This document shows positions 51,882-60,898 of a stretch of 64,000 nt of DNA, piece by piece (within the stretch, counting starts at the first letter, position 1; every line of letters starts with the position of its first letter). Below the pieces are notes generated by a model. It saw only the letters and a list, made by a program, of their open reading frames with translations. It was not told where the DNA came from and did not search any database. This stretch comes from Rhodospirillales bacterium BBD 1991-14 (GTDB taxonomy: Bacteria; Pseudomonadota; Alphaproteobacteria; Kiloniellales; Kiloniellaceae). The stretch is from NCBI GenBank assembly GCA_001657395.1, contig LYSY01000004.1:186001-250000 (forward strand). Reading direction: 5' to 3'. The position numbers and the translations under genes were made by a program.

Positions 51882-54016
51882 CAGTCTTCCTGGCCCCGTC
51901 CATCGCGCCAGGCTCGGCCCAGGTCGATCACATACGGGCCGTCGATGGTCTGCACGTAAGTCCCCGCCTGGGTTTGTACCAGATAGCGGCCCTGCCCGAC
52001 GGGCTCGAAGTAGAATGGGTCGCTGTTGAAGATCCCCGACGGGTTGGTGAGACCGAACCGCCCAGCCGTCAGCATCTCCGGGGTAAGCCGCGTTCCATCC
52101 GTGAAGACCGGCGGTTTGCCGTCCGCGGAGTATGCCTGCAGGTCTTCAGGAGACAGCGCGGACAGCAGATCGATGAATTCGGATTCCGTCACCCCCAGCG
52201 CCGGGGGCAGCGTCTTGCGGCCGGCGATCTCCATGGTGCCGCCGCGCACCCCATCCGGCCCCCGAAGCCCGCCGGCCGCCAGGGCCGCCGCCTGGGACAA
52301 GAGGCCATCGTCAACATCAACCTTACCCTGTTGCCGGGCAAGGCCCATGTAGATGGCCTCTGTGGTGGCGACAAAGGAAGCGAAGGCCCGCGCATTGCCG
52401 GCCCCGATATCGCCGAAGGTGGTTTGCACAACGCCCGTCAGCCTGTCCTTGCTGGGCTTGAGTATCTTGGTGTCAGGGTTCTGCCCAAGCTGGTAGCCCT
52501 CCAGGAGCAACGTGGCGTTGTCGAGGCCGTCATCCTGGCTGGCGAACTGAATGGCTCGGCCGATCTCAGGTGACTTGGGCGCGATCTCATCAGCTATCTG
52601 CCGCTGCCGGTCGTGATCCAGGGTTCCTATGGAGCCCAGGAGCGCAACGGCCTGATCGGGATCGCCTGTGTTGATCAGCCCCAGAAGCGCGTCCTGCTCG
52701 GCATCACGCAGGAATGGCACGGGTACGCCGTATTGCTCAGCGACAAGATCGGCCTGCCGGCCCCGAGCCGAAAGGGCGTCGGCGCTGAAACTGGAGATGT
52801 CCGTCACCTCGTCGACCAGTCCCACCGACAGCGCATAGCCCAAGGGATCTTTCGCCAGCGCCTTGCGCTTCTGATCGATGGCTTTGACCAACAGATCCTG
52901 ACGTGCAGCCTCGACGGCAAAGCCTTCACCCTCCGGCTGGTTCGCCCGCAGTGTCGCCAGGTCTTCCGATAGCGGAGTCAGCGCAACGCTCTGCAGGGTG
53001 ACGTAGAATGCTTTTTCATCCTCCAGATCCTGAATGATGCGCTCAGCCCGGCCCGGATCGTCCTCGTAGGCCGCCCGGATGTCGTCATTGCTCACTTGCC
53101 CAGCGGACTCGCCTGTGCGGCGGATGGACTCTATGTCGTCTTTGAGGCCATCGTTTACCTGCGCCCTAAGGGCGGCCTGCTGCTTCTTGCGATCCCGCTC
53201 TCGCTCGGCCTCTACACGCTGATGGGCCAGATCGGCTTTCTTCGTCAGTTCCTCTATCTTGTCGGCCGTCACGCCTTGCTCTGTCAGGTGATCAAACTGG
53301 CCAGCCTTGAGGCTTTCGAGCATCGCGCCCGGTTCACGGTCTATACCACCCTCGATGATGGCCGTATGGAGCTTGCGGCGAAGCTCCAGTTCTTCCGCCT
53401 CTTCCTGCCCGGGCCCCAGGATGCTCTTGAGATTATCGAGCATACCCAAGCCCCGAACCAAGGCCGTGTCGAGCTGTCCGGGGACGGGGTTGCGTCGGAC
53501 GCTGAGGGCAAGCGCATCAACTTTTGGCGCTATGTCGGCAAGAGCCTGTCGCTGACGCTCGCCACGTTCGAAGGTAAGGGCTCCCAGCAGTACCGGCTTT
53601 GCCAAGTTGGCGGCCCGCTGCTCGATGTTCTTGAGGTCCTGCGGTCGCAAGTCGAAGCGGGTCTGAACGTCCTGCAGAAATGTCTGCTGCGTCTCTTCCA
53701 GGCGCTGTCGAACTGCTTCGGAGAAGCCAGGAGCGCCCGGCTCCGCCTCGTTCTTCAGGTCATCGACCACCCGGCTGTAGGCCAAGGGCAAGTCGATAAT
53801 GGCCTCATTCGTCGCGACGGCCCGGTTCTCATCAAACGCCTTTTCGCGCTCCGCTTCGAAGAAGGTCGCCAGGCCGGTGAGCGCCGCGCCAACATCCTGC
53901 AACCCTGTGCCGATGCCGCTGGCAGAAGTGACAGACCTTGCAACGCGGCGGGCCCGCCCCGTACCGCTGGGCGCCGAGACCTGCGGAACGTCCCGCGCCG
54001 TTGGAACCCTTGCCAT
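51881..54016 (-). CDS. phage protein, putative internal virion protein (T7 gp15-like position)
   Basis: 711-aa helical protein downstream of a gp14-like gene. Confidence 0.55.
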   Translation of the reverse strand: MARVPTARDVPQVSAPSGTGRARRVARSVTSASGIGTGLQDVGAALTGLATFFEAEREKAFDENRAVATNEAIIDLPLAYSRVVDDLKNEAEPGAPGFSEAVRQRLEETQQTFLQDVQTRFDLRPQDLKNIEQRAANLAKPVLLGALTFERGERQRQALADIAPKVDALALSVRRNPVPGQLDTALVRGLGMLDNLKSILGPGQEEAEELELRRKLHTAIIEGGIDREPGAMLESLKAGQFDHLTEQGVTADKIEELTKKADLAHQRVEAERERDRKKQQAALRAQVNDGLKDDIESIRRTGESAGQVSNDDIRAAYEDDPGRAERIIQDLEDEKAFYVTLQSVALTPLSEDLATLRANQPEGEGFAVEAARQDLLVKAIDQKRKALAKDPLGYALSVGLVDEVTDISSFSADALSARGRQADLVAEQYGVPVPFLRDAEQDALLGLINTGDPDQAVALLGSIGTLDHDRQRQIADEIAPKSPEIGRAIQFASQDDGLDNATLLLEGYQLGQNPDTKILKPSKDRLTGVVQTTFGDIGAGNARAFASFVATTEAIYMGLARQQGKVDVDDGLLSQAAALAAGGLRGPDGVRGGTMEIAGRKTLPPALGVTESEFIDLLSALSPEDLQAYSADGKPPVFTDGTRLTPEMLTAGRFGLTNPSGIFNSDPFYFEPVGQGRYLVQTQAGTYVQTIDGPYVIDLGRAWRDGRGQED

Positions 54017-54017
54017 A

Positions 54018-54233
54018 TCAATCAGTCCTCCGCTTGCTGCGCTCTAGCTCCAGGTCGACCACATTGTCTGTGCCGAGCGTGACACTTCGGAAACCACCGG
54101 CCAGAATTTGCTGTGCGAGAAGTTCCAGGCGCCTGCCCTCTTCATCGGAGTCAAAGCCTGCAGCCAGCACTTTCTGTGCCTCAAGGATAACTCGCTCCGC
54201 TTCGTCGGACGTGTCGGGAAACATCTCCGTCAT
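54018..54233 (-). CDS. small hypothetical phage protein
   Basis: MTEMFPDTSDEAERVILEAQKVLAAGFDSDEEGRRLELLAQQILAGGFRSVTL; contiguous with neighbours. Confidence 0.65.
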   Translation of the reverse strand: MTEMFPDTSDEAERVILEAQKVLAAGFDSDEEGRRLELLAQQILAGGFRSVTLGTDNVVDLELERSKRRTD

Positions 54234-54718
54234 GTTGCATCTCCGGGTACTTTTGGCCTGTCCTCTTCGAAGAACCTGCCGGCGCGCGCCGCACCACTCA
54301 GCAGGGATGCGCCGGCACCGAAGAACCCGGCCGTGGATGCTTGGTTGCCGCGGAAGCGCGCAAGCCCGGCTTCGTTCTCCAGCGAAGTGGCTTCCGCCTC
54401 GCCACCGCTGAGGATCTGCTGTGCCTGCAATTCGATCTCCGCCGCCAAGTCTGCGCCGACGGCCAAGGGCGTGCCCGTCAGAGATACCCCAGAAGCCCCG
54501 AAGCCAGCGCGCTGGCTGGCCAGGAGCCGGGACTGGCGGCGGCGGAACTGATCGGCGTCAACCTTGGACTGCTGACGCTCTCGCTGCGCCTGCTGCTTGA
54601 GGATGTCGGACTGTACCCGAGACGCCTTCTTTGTGGCCTGCCCCTCGGCAATAGAACCGGCAGCCGAAGTCGCCGCGCCAACAGCAGCCAAAGTGCCGAG
54701 AAGGATTCCGGTACTCAT
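54230..54718 (-). CDS. T7 gp14-like internal virion protein
   Basis: GTLAAVGAATSAAGSIAEGQATKKASRVQSDILKQQAQRERQQSKVDADQFRRRQSRLLASQRAGFGASGVSLTGTPLAV. Confidence 0.75.
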   Translation of the reverse strand: MSTGILLGTLAAVGAATSAAGSIAEGQATKKASRVQSDILKQQAQRERQQSKVDADQFRRRQSRLLASQRAGFGASGVSLTGTPLAVGADLAAEIELQAQQILSGGEAEATSLENEAGLARFRGNQASTAGFFGAGASLLSGAARAGRFFEEDRPKVPGDAT

Positions 54719-54875
54719 CGAAGATATCTCCGCCTCAATAACAGTCGCCGCATCTCGGCGTTGCGCTCGCGGTACATCAACCAGCCGGAACGGCCCCAAC
54801 GCAGATAGCCAACGACTTCCGCGAAGAGACCGAACGGCCAGTAGAGCGCCACGCCAAGCCAGGCGTCGAAGTGCC

Positions 54876-55265
54876 TCATCCGAGCGTCGGACGCCTCACG
54901 TTCGGCCCGGCAGCCACGCCCAGAGCACCTGAGAGGATGGTCTGCCCGCGGCCTTGCCGGCGTACAGTGGCCTGACGCGCGGCAATCTGTTCAGCCGTCT
55001 GAGGGGGCGGGTCCTTAGGGGCCGGCGCCACCGTGTCAGAGTCGCTCAGGAGTTCTTCCTGATTCGCCGTCGTGCGGAGCCGCTTGGCGACGATAGGCGC
55101 GTCGCGTTGGGATTCCCGACTTCGGGAGCGCTCCCTGCGTCCCCCGGGGCGATCCCGGCGCCCACCGACATTGCGCCCGTCATCACCGACGGCCGGCCCA
55201 CCACCGGGGCCACCAATGCTATCGCGGCCTCCGCCGCCACTGAATCCACCGCCACCAATGGCCAT
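54876..55265 (-). CDS. Gly/Arg-rich hypothetical phage protein
   Basis: Low-complexity N-terminus; C-terminus AEQIAARQATVRRQGRGQTILSGALGVA resembles small podovirus proteins. Confidence 0.6.
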   Translation of the reverse strand: MAIGGGGFSGGGGRDSIGGPGGGPAVGDDGRNVGGRRDRPGGRRERSRSRESQRDAPIVAKRLRTTANQEELLSDSDTVAPAPKDPPPQTAEQIAARQATVRRQGRGQTILSGALGVAAGPNVRRPTLG

Positions 55266-55305
55266 CTTTCTATACCTCCATTTCGGGTTGAGTTAAGCTC
55301 GCGGC

Positions 55306-55992
55306 ATGACTACCGCTGAGCGGCAAAAGCGAAACGTGTTTCGCATCTGGGTTCTCGGGCTTGCGGCGCTGGCCGTTTCCGGCTGTGTTGGGTCGCTCAC
55401 CATCGAAGATCGGTTCCGTCAGGTTGCTGTCTACGACGAGGAGACCGGCGAAGAGTGGCCCATCCTCAAGCGTTCCGAAGACATCAGGCTTTATGTCGCG
55501 GGCGCCACAGCGGCCGATTTGCGCCAGATTGATGCCCTCTCCCAGCAGATTACCGAGGCCACCGGCCTTGCCGTCATTCCCCAGCCGGACGACTTCGACG
55601 CCAACGTCGAACTGCGGTTTGTCAGCACCGCCGAGTGGCGAGCCTTTCAGGCGAAGGAACGATATCCATCGGACTGCGCGGTCGACTTCTTTGACACTCG
55701 AAGCGGTGATCCCCTGGCTATCATTCTCATCCCGGACAGCTTGCGCGGAAACACTCGCGCTGAATGCGTGGCACAGGAGTTTGCCCACAGCACTGGCTTG
55801 ACGTTCGATACAAACGGCCGCCGGGACACCGTCTTTGGCGGCTGGGCCGGCGCCACCGAACTTACCCCCATAGACTTCGCTTTGCTGCGCATCCTCTACG
55901 ACGACCGCTTGGTCAATGGCATGACATGGGCCGAAGCCCGGCCGCACGTCCAAGCCATCATCGCCGAGATGGAGGCCGCCGGAGAGCTCTAG
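55306..55992 (+). CDS. DUF2927-like lipoprotein (probable moron), opposite strand to phage block
   Basis: Lipobox LAVSGC; C-terminal ECVAQEFAHSTGL...TELTPIDFALLRILYDDRLVNGM. Confidence 0.75.
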   Translation: MTTAERQKRNVFRIWVLGLAALAVSGCVGSLTIEDRFRQVAVYDEETGEEWPILKRSEDIRLYVAGATAADLRQIDALSQQITEATGLAVIPQPDDFDANVELRFVSTAEWRAFQAKERYPSDCAVDFFDTRSGDPLAIILIPDSLRGNTRAECVAQEFAHSTGLTFDTNGRRDTVFGGWAGATELTPIDFALLRILYDDRLVNGMTWAEARPHVQAIIAEMEAAGEL

Positions 55993-56000
55993 AGCCTGCA

Positions 56001-56210
56001 TCAGTGGATGGCCCCCGAGGGCGACGGGCAGGGATCAGCGGCAAGCGGTTTGCGCAGATACTCCGGCCACAGCAAGTCAATCGCTTCCCTCTGCTCTTCG
56101 TTGGGATAGAACTGTTCGCCGGTTACGCAGTCGTGAATGTAAACCTCGCCGTCGCTGATACCGACTTCGCCGAAGATCATGTCTTGCGTATTGACGGGGC
56201 CCTTGGTCAT
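56001..56210 (-). CDS. small hypothetical phage protein
   Basis: MTKGPVNTQDMIFGEVGISDGEVYIHDCVTGEQFYPNEEQREAIDLLWPEYLRK; 4-bp overlap with next ORF. Confidence 0.6.
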   Translation of the reverse strand: MTKGPVNTQDMIFGEVGISDGEVYIHDCVTGEQFYPNEEQREAIDLLWPEYLRKPLAADPCPSPSGAIH

Positions 56211-56464
56211 TCGCCCCACCTCCGGCTGTTCAGTCCATAGCGCAACGGGTCGTAGCCCCGGCTATGCCGCAGAGGGTCATAGGCGCCGCTCTCTTCCCCA
56301 TTGTCAGCCTTGTGTGGCTGGAGCGGTCCCAGGACGGCCTCTAGGCGCTTTCTGGCATCGCGGTTGCGTGTGACCCCGTGAAGCTTCAGTTCCATCGAGG
56401 CGGCTGCCTTAGCCAGCGCAGCGTCCTCGCGGTCCTTGTCGTACTTCCTTTGGTCATCGGTCAT
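56207..56464 (-). CDS. small phage protein with two C-terminal YDPLR motifs
   Basis: ...EESGAYDPLRHSRGYDPLRYGLNSRRWGE; immediately after terL. Confidence 0.65.
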   Translation of the reverse strand: MTDDQRKYDKDREDAALAKAAASMELKLHGVTRNRDARKRLEAVLGPLQPHKADNGEESGAYDPLRHSRGYDPLRYGLNSRRWGE

Positions 56465-56468
56465 CGTG

Positions 56469-58034
56469 TCAGTACCTCAATGGATCGTAGCCACCATCAT
56501 CGACGTGGGTGGGCAGGTGCCTGTGGTCCTGCCTGCGCCGTACCGTCTCCGCGAAGGTCAGGGCCAGGGCATCGCCCACGTCCGGAGAGAAGCCGACCCT
56601 TGCCTTGATTTTCTCCTTCTTCTCCATCAGGAGGCGGGACTTGCTGTCGAAGCTGTAGCCGGGCGCGCAGATGCTTCCCTGCCACTCGTCTTCATCCGGG
56701 ATGTCGGCGCCTCCTTCGTCGTCGAGCCATTCGCCAAGCCGGCCCCAGATTTCCGCCCGCTTGTTGGCGTAGCGGTCATCGTGCCGGGCCTTGGAGCCGA
56801 AGTTCACAGCGTGCAGACCCCGAAAGCCGCGCTCCTTCAACGCGTCGTAGACACCAGCGCCCATGCCCGTCACGTCAACGAAGACGGCATCGGGATCGAC
56901 CCGCTCAATCTCCAGCGCCACCCGGCCTGCAACGTCCATGAGGTCTTTGCTGTCTATCGTCTCGTCGCAGAGGTGGCCGGCAACCCGGCCCTGGCGGGAC
57001 ACGACGCGCGTCTTATCTCCACCACCGCGGGCGACATCGACACCCAGGATGCGTGGCATGTGGCCCTGGTTCTGCGCCGACCACTTGCGGGCCTTCAGCA
57101 CCAACTCTGCTCGGATGTAGCTCTCGTGGCCGGAAAGCTGGAAAGCATCGGCCGCGGTCGCCGGATACTCCTGGCGGAACAGCCAACAGATTTCGTCAGA
57201 GTTGGCCCCGCAGGCTTGGGCGAGTTCGGCGTTCTTGCGCCAGGCCCAGTGCAATTGCGCGGGCGTGAGCCCGAACATCTCACCATAGCTTCGAATGTCG
57301 GCCGGCGCCTCCCAGCCCTCCGTTGGCTCAGTCTCGTATTCGCCGTGTTCGAACCACGGGATGAAGATGGCCTCGTATTCGCTATCGCCCCGCTCAGCCT
57401 GTTTCCACATTGCGTAGAACAGGCCACCCATGCCGTTGGCGGTGGACTCCAGGATGACTTCGGTATCGGGTAGGTCAGGCACAGCCTGCAGGACACCGCC
57501 CATATGGGTGGCCGCATCCACCCAGTGGGCAACCTCGGAGCCGTGGAATAGCTGGATGGTGCCGCCGCGGCCCGCCCCCTTGGAGCCCGCAGTGGACACC
57601 AGGATCGAGCTATCTAGCGGAGCCGAGAAGTGCAACTCCTTGGCGTTGGCCGCCACCGTCCTGGGCCTCAGCGGCGCCGGCAGGCTGTCGTAAAACCGCT
57701 GCGTCATGCCGAACAGGCCCTCGGTGGCCTGCTGGCTGTGCGTCAGGATGTAGGAGGCTATGCCGGGAGCCTGCGTCACCTTCCAGAAGAAGCGGCCTTC
57801 GACATAGGTCGAGACGCCCGGCTGTCTGGCTTTCAGCACCAAGGCCCGGACCCTGCCAGTCTCTTCGCGCTGGGCTTCGAGCCTGTCGTGAACGGCCTGT
57901 TGCACAGCATTGAGCTTGAGCGGCACCAGGCCGCCGGCCTTAGGCCGGATCCTCAAGCAGTGCTCCGCGTAGTATGCGAAGTCGTCGACGAGCCGCCGGG
58001 CCTTCCTTCGGAGAGATTCCAGATCGCCGCTCAT
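56469..58034 (-). CDS. phage terminase large subunit
   Basis: VLKARQPGVSTYVEGRFFWKVT (Walker A-like), ILGVDVARGGGDKTRVVSRQGR nuclease domain; ends GGYDPLRY. Confidence 0.92.
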   Translation of the reverse strand: MSGDLESLRRKARRLVDDFAYYAEHCLRIRPKAGGLVPLKLNAVQQAVHDRLEAQREETGRVRALVLKARQPGVSTYVEGRFFWKVTQAPGIASYILTHSQQATEGLFGMTQRFYDSLPAPLRPRTVAANAKELHFSAPLDSSILVSTAGSKGAGRGGTIQLFHGSEVAHWVDAATHMGGVLQAVPDLPDTEVILESTANGMGGLFYAMWKQAERGDSEYEAIFIPWFEHGEYETEPTEGWEAPADIRSYGEMFGLTPAQLHWAWRKNAELAQACGANSDEICWLFRQEYPATAADAFQLSGHESYIRAELVLKARKWSAQNQGHMPRILGVDVARGGGDKTRVVSRQGRVAGHLCDETIDSKDLMDVAGRVALEIERVDPDAVFVDVTGMGAGVYDALKERGFRGLHAVNFGSKARHDDRYANKRAEIWGRLGEWLDDEGGADIPDEDEWQGSICAPGYSFDSKSRLLMEKKEKIKARVGFSPDVGDALALTFAETVRRRQDHRHLPTHVDDGGYDPLRY

Positions 58035-58618
58035 TCGGGAAGCTCCCGCAAGAAGGCCCAGAGCAGGGGTTCTCCGCCTTTGCCCGTGTGTTCGTGGCGC
58101 TCGACGAACATGGCCAGGTGCTTGCCGATCTTCTCCAGGGCAGAGTTCTTGTCCCAGAGCTTCAGCTTGTGGACGTGCTGGACAAGAGCCCTACCGTTAT
58201 CGTCGACCCCGGCGGGCTTTGTGATGACTTCCACTGCCGAAACCGCAGCGGCAAGATCGTCGCTCCACTCTTCCACGGGCTTCAACGAACCGTCGGCGGC
58301 GAAGGCAGTGCGGAGATCGGCGAAACCGATGCGCCCAAGTTCTTGTAGGACACGCTCAGCCGTGACTTCGGTTCTTTCGGAGCGCTGTCTTTGGCCTTCT
58401 GCTACGGCCGATGCGATCTCAACATTTCTCAACAGGCGCTCACCCTGCTGTGCCGCGCCTTTCTCGCTGTAGCCAGCACGGATCGCCGCCTGCGTAGCGT
58501 TGAGGTCGACGATGTATTCCTCGACAAACCGCTGCTGCTTGGCGGTCAAGGCCTTACCGGGCTTAGAAGCACCCGATTCAGCCGATCTGTTAGCCTGTTG
58601 TTTGTCCGCATCTGTCAT
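58031..58618 (-). CDS. phage terminase small subunit
   Basis: KALTAKQQRFVEEYIVDLNATQAAIRAGYSEKGAAQQGERLLRNVEI; 4-bp overlap with terL. Confidence 0.92.
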   Translation of the reverse strand: MTDADKQQANRSAESGASKPGKALTAKQQRFVEEYIVDLNATQAAIRAGYSEKGAAQQGERLLRNVEIASAVAEGQRQRSERTEVTAERVLQELGRIGFADLRTAFAADGSLKPVEEWSDDLAAAVSAVEVITKPAGVDDNGRALVQHVHKLKLWDKNSALEKIGKHLAMFVERHEHTGKGGEPLLWAFLRELPE

Positions 58619-58781
58619 GTCGCCAGAATAGCGCAAAACAGAGAGCAATTACAGCAAAGTACGCCGCGTAACGCTCTGATATATGATCAGATGATCCAAG
58701 GGATATCAACGTCATTCATGGCGTATCAGGGTTGCGCATTTTGGTGATTGGGGAAGCGGCATCTGCCAGTCGACGGCCTGG

Positions 58782-59105
58782 CTACTTGAAGATGCTGCCG
58801 GTCTCAGCGTTCAGATAGATCCGGTTCGCAACTGTCAGCCCGCCGCAGTACACGAAGTAGACGGGCTCGTTGCGGTAGGTGGTCGTCGACTTCACCCAGC
58901 CGCCGTTCTCTTCGATGTCGGCAAGTGCGCAGCGCCCGGAGGCAACCAGATCGGTGGTCGCCTTGACGAAAGCGCTCTCGTATCTGCTGAGGTCATCCGA
59001 CAGCCTGAGGGCTTTGACTATCGCTGATTCGTCTGAGCCGAGCGCAGGTGTCTCCACCACTAAGAGTGACGCCAACAGGGCCAGGACTGCATATCGTATT
59101 GCCAT
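58782..59105 (-). CDS. secreted hypothetical protein
   Basis: MAIRYAVLALLASLLVVETPALGSD signal peptide. Confidence 0.55.
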   Translation of the reverse strand: MAIRYAVLALLASLLVVETPALGSDESAIVKALRLSDDLSRYESAFVKATTDLVASGRCALADIEENGGWVKSTTTYRNEPVYFVYCGGLTVANRIYLNAETGSIFK

Positions 59106-59115
59106 GAGCGCCACG

Positions 59116-59649
59116 TCAATCAGAGAGTTTGAATTCATCAATAATGAAATCCGCAAGCTCTACGATCTCTTCTTTGGTTAGATTGCTCTTGGCCATAAGC
59201 CGCGCCTTTCTGCGTTCGCGCTCGGCGCGCTTGCGCGCTCTTTCCCCTGATGACTTGGCCCACTCTTCAGAGCGGCGCTGTGCGCAGCGGTCGCAAATGA
59301 CGCTGTGGCTGCCTTCAAAGTTGGTCTTGTTGGTCCGAACCTCAGCCCTGCACAGATGGCACGGCCGCGTCATCGGACGAAGCGCGTAGCGCAGATGCCA
59401 ACCAGCCTTCTCATTGCCAAACACGGCCCAAGCGAGATCGTTCTGAGAACAGAGCTTCTGATCGCGGCAAACTCGAGCGACTCTCAAGCGCTCCGTCATA
59501 TCCTCTATCTCAGAGAGCGAGCGAGCCAGCCTGTGAAGCTCAGCCTTCGCCTCGGACAACTCCTGTTTGTGCCTTGCTTTGACCGCTGCGATTTCTTCGC
59601 GCTGACGCTTGATCGCCGACACAATGGGGTACTCGCTGTCTGCTGTCAT
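59116..59649 (-). CDS. hypothetical protein with CxxC...CxxC zinc-finger-like motif
   Basis: RPCHLCRAEVRTNKTNFEGSHSVICDRCAQRRSEEWAKSSGERARKRAERERRKA. Confidence 0.6.
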   Translation of the reverse strand: MTADSEYPIVSAIKRQREEIAAVKARHKQELSEAKAELHRLARSLSEIEDMTERLRVARVCRDQKLCSQNDLAWAVFGNEKAGWHLRYALRPMTRPCHLCRAEVRTNKTNFEGSHSVICDRCAQRRSEEWAKSSGERARKRAERERRKARLMAKSNLTKEEIVELADFIIDEFKLSD

Positions 59650-59810
59650 GAGTGACACCCCATCAATTCATCCAATAGCCGTCCTGGTAGGTTGCCGGTA
59701 AGGCATGGTGACATGCTTGCGCCCACTCCCGGCGTGCCAGTGCTGGACGCTACAGCGCCTATGGCTCTGCCGTAGGCTGTGATAGGTAATGACTCTTTGT
59801 TAGGGAGGCG

Positions 59811-60260
59811 TTGAATCACAACGAATCGAATACAGGGGCTTGGGTGAAGTTGGTTAGACATTCATTTGAAGCAATAGCATTTACAGTATTTTTTCATATC
59901 TACGCACTTGTCTTTACAGACGTAGAGCTAGGCGACCGGTGGTTTACTGCGCTTGCGGAAACAACCTTTATGTATTTCGTGATTGGTGCCCTTTATTCTT
60001 TTTGGCGAAAGCAAGCGCTTAGATTAACGCTGCATCTCAACTTCTGGATTATGCGTTTGCTTTGTGACGGCATTGGCTATTTTGTATTCATGTTCCTTCT
60101 TTCATTCGCTGCCGACACATTTTTCCCGGAACGCTTTTTCGGGCCGAACGATATGCTCGATTCTTTCAGTGTGTTTAACTATGTTTTCTCCCTGTTGATC
60201 GGCGTTGTGCTTGGCTTCTGGCTCGATCTCTCCTTTCGTACTTTCAAACGACTCCGCTAG
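59811..60260 (+). CDS. predicted four-TM membrane protein in AT-rich segment
   Basis: AIAFTVFFHIYALVFTDVELGDRWFTALAETTFMYFVIGALYSFWRKQALRLTLHLNFWIMRLLC...; composition clearly lower in GC than neighbours. Confidence 0.65.
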   Translation: MNHNESNTGAWVKLVRHSFEAIAFTVFFHIYALVFTDVELGDRWFTALAETTFMYFVIGALYSFWRKQALRLTLHLNFWIMRLLCDGIGYFVFMFLLSFAADTFFPERFFGPNDMLDSFSVFNYVFSLLIGVVLGFWLDLSFRTFKRLR

Positions 60261-60289
60261 TATTTTGTGAATTCTTATCGGTGCTCCCG

Positions 60290-60460
60290 CTAAGGGTCAT
60301 GGTCGTTGCCACCACTTTCATGATCACGGCTATCACCACCATTGTTATTGATGTGATCTAGCAGATCGTCCTCTATGTCGTCTTGTACGGATTGCCCGGT
60401 GCCAGCCCAATTATCGAATGCCTCTTTAATCCATTCAACAAAGTCCTGAAGACGTCCCAT
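60290..60460 (-). CDS. 56-aa acidic small protein (absent from supplied ORF track)
   Basis: aaaggag SD upstream of ATG; MGRLQDFVEWIKEAFDNWAGTGQSVQDDIEDDLLDHINNNGGDSRDHESGGNDHDP*. Confidence 0.55.
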   Translation of the reverse strand: MGRLQDFVEWIKEAFDNWAGTGQSVQDDIEDDLLDHINNNGGDSRDHESGGNDHDP

Positions 60461-60593
60461 ATGTGCTTTGAACTCCTTTTGATTTAAAAGACGCGAGAAT
60501 CAAGGGAAGTAGACAGATCAAGGAACAGGGTGGCGATGGCCTCAAGCAACACGCGTTGCCCAGGTGTCCGCTCGATAGGGTTGTCAGGTTCTA

Positions 60594-60761
60594 TCAGGCC
60601 GCGTCCTCGACACTCACCACCAGCCACCGGCCCAGCCTCTCTAGAGCATCCTCGACTAGGCCGATGTGGCTGGTGGTCAACGTCCAGCAGGCGGCGGAGA
60701 TGGTCTTGTCCTGCTTGGTGCGCCGGGCCAGCTCCATCTGGGTAATGCCGTCGTCGCGCAT
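60594..60761 (-). pseudogene. possible remnant of XRE/HTH-type regulator (55-codon ORF)
   Basis: MRDDGITQMELARRTKQDKTIS...LVEDALERLGRWLVVSVEDAA: HTH-like ends with an implausible middle; another frame gives RLLDVDHQPHRPS. Confidence 0.4.
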
Positions 60762-60898
60762 GCCATTAGGCGGTCACTTCTTTTTGGTTTTCGTGTTAGT
60801 GCTTTGCTTGCCATCGTGTTGCCTTTTGGCTATCGCCGGGCCGGTGTGGCTGGTGCCGAACAAACAAAGGGCGTTGCGCGCAGCACTCCGTAGAGGTG

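Noticed and set aside
53096-54082. 328-aa plus-strand ORF in the phage block
   Set aside because: Antisense to the 711-aa phage protein.
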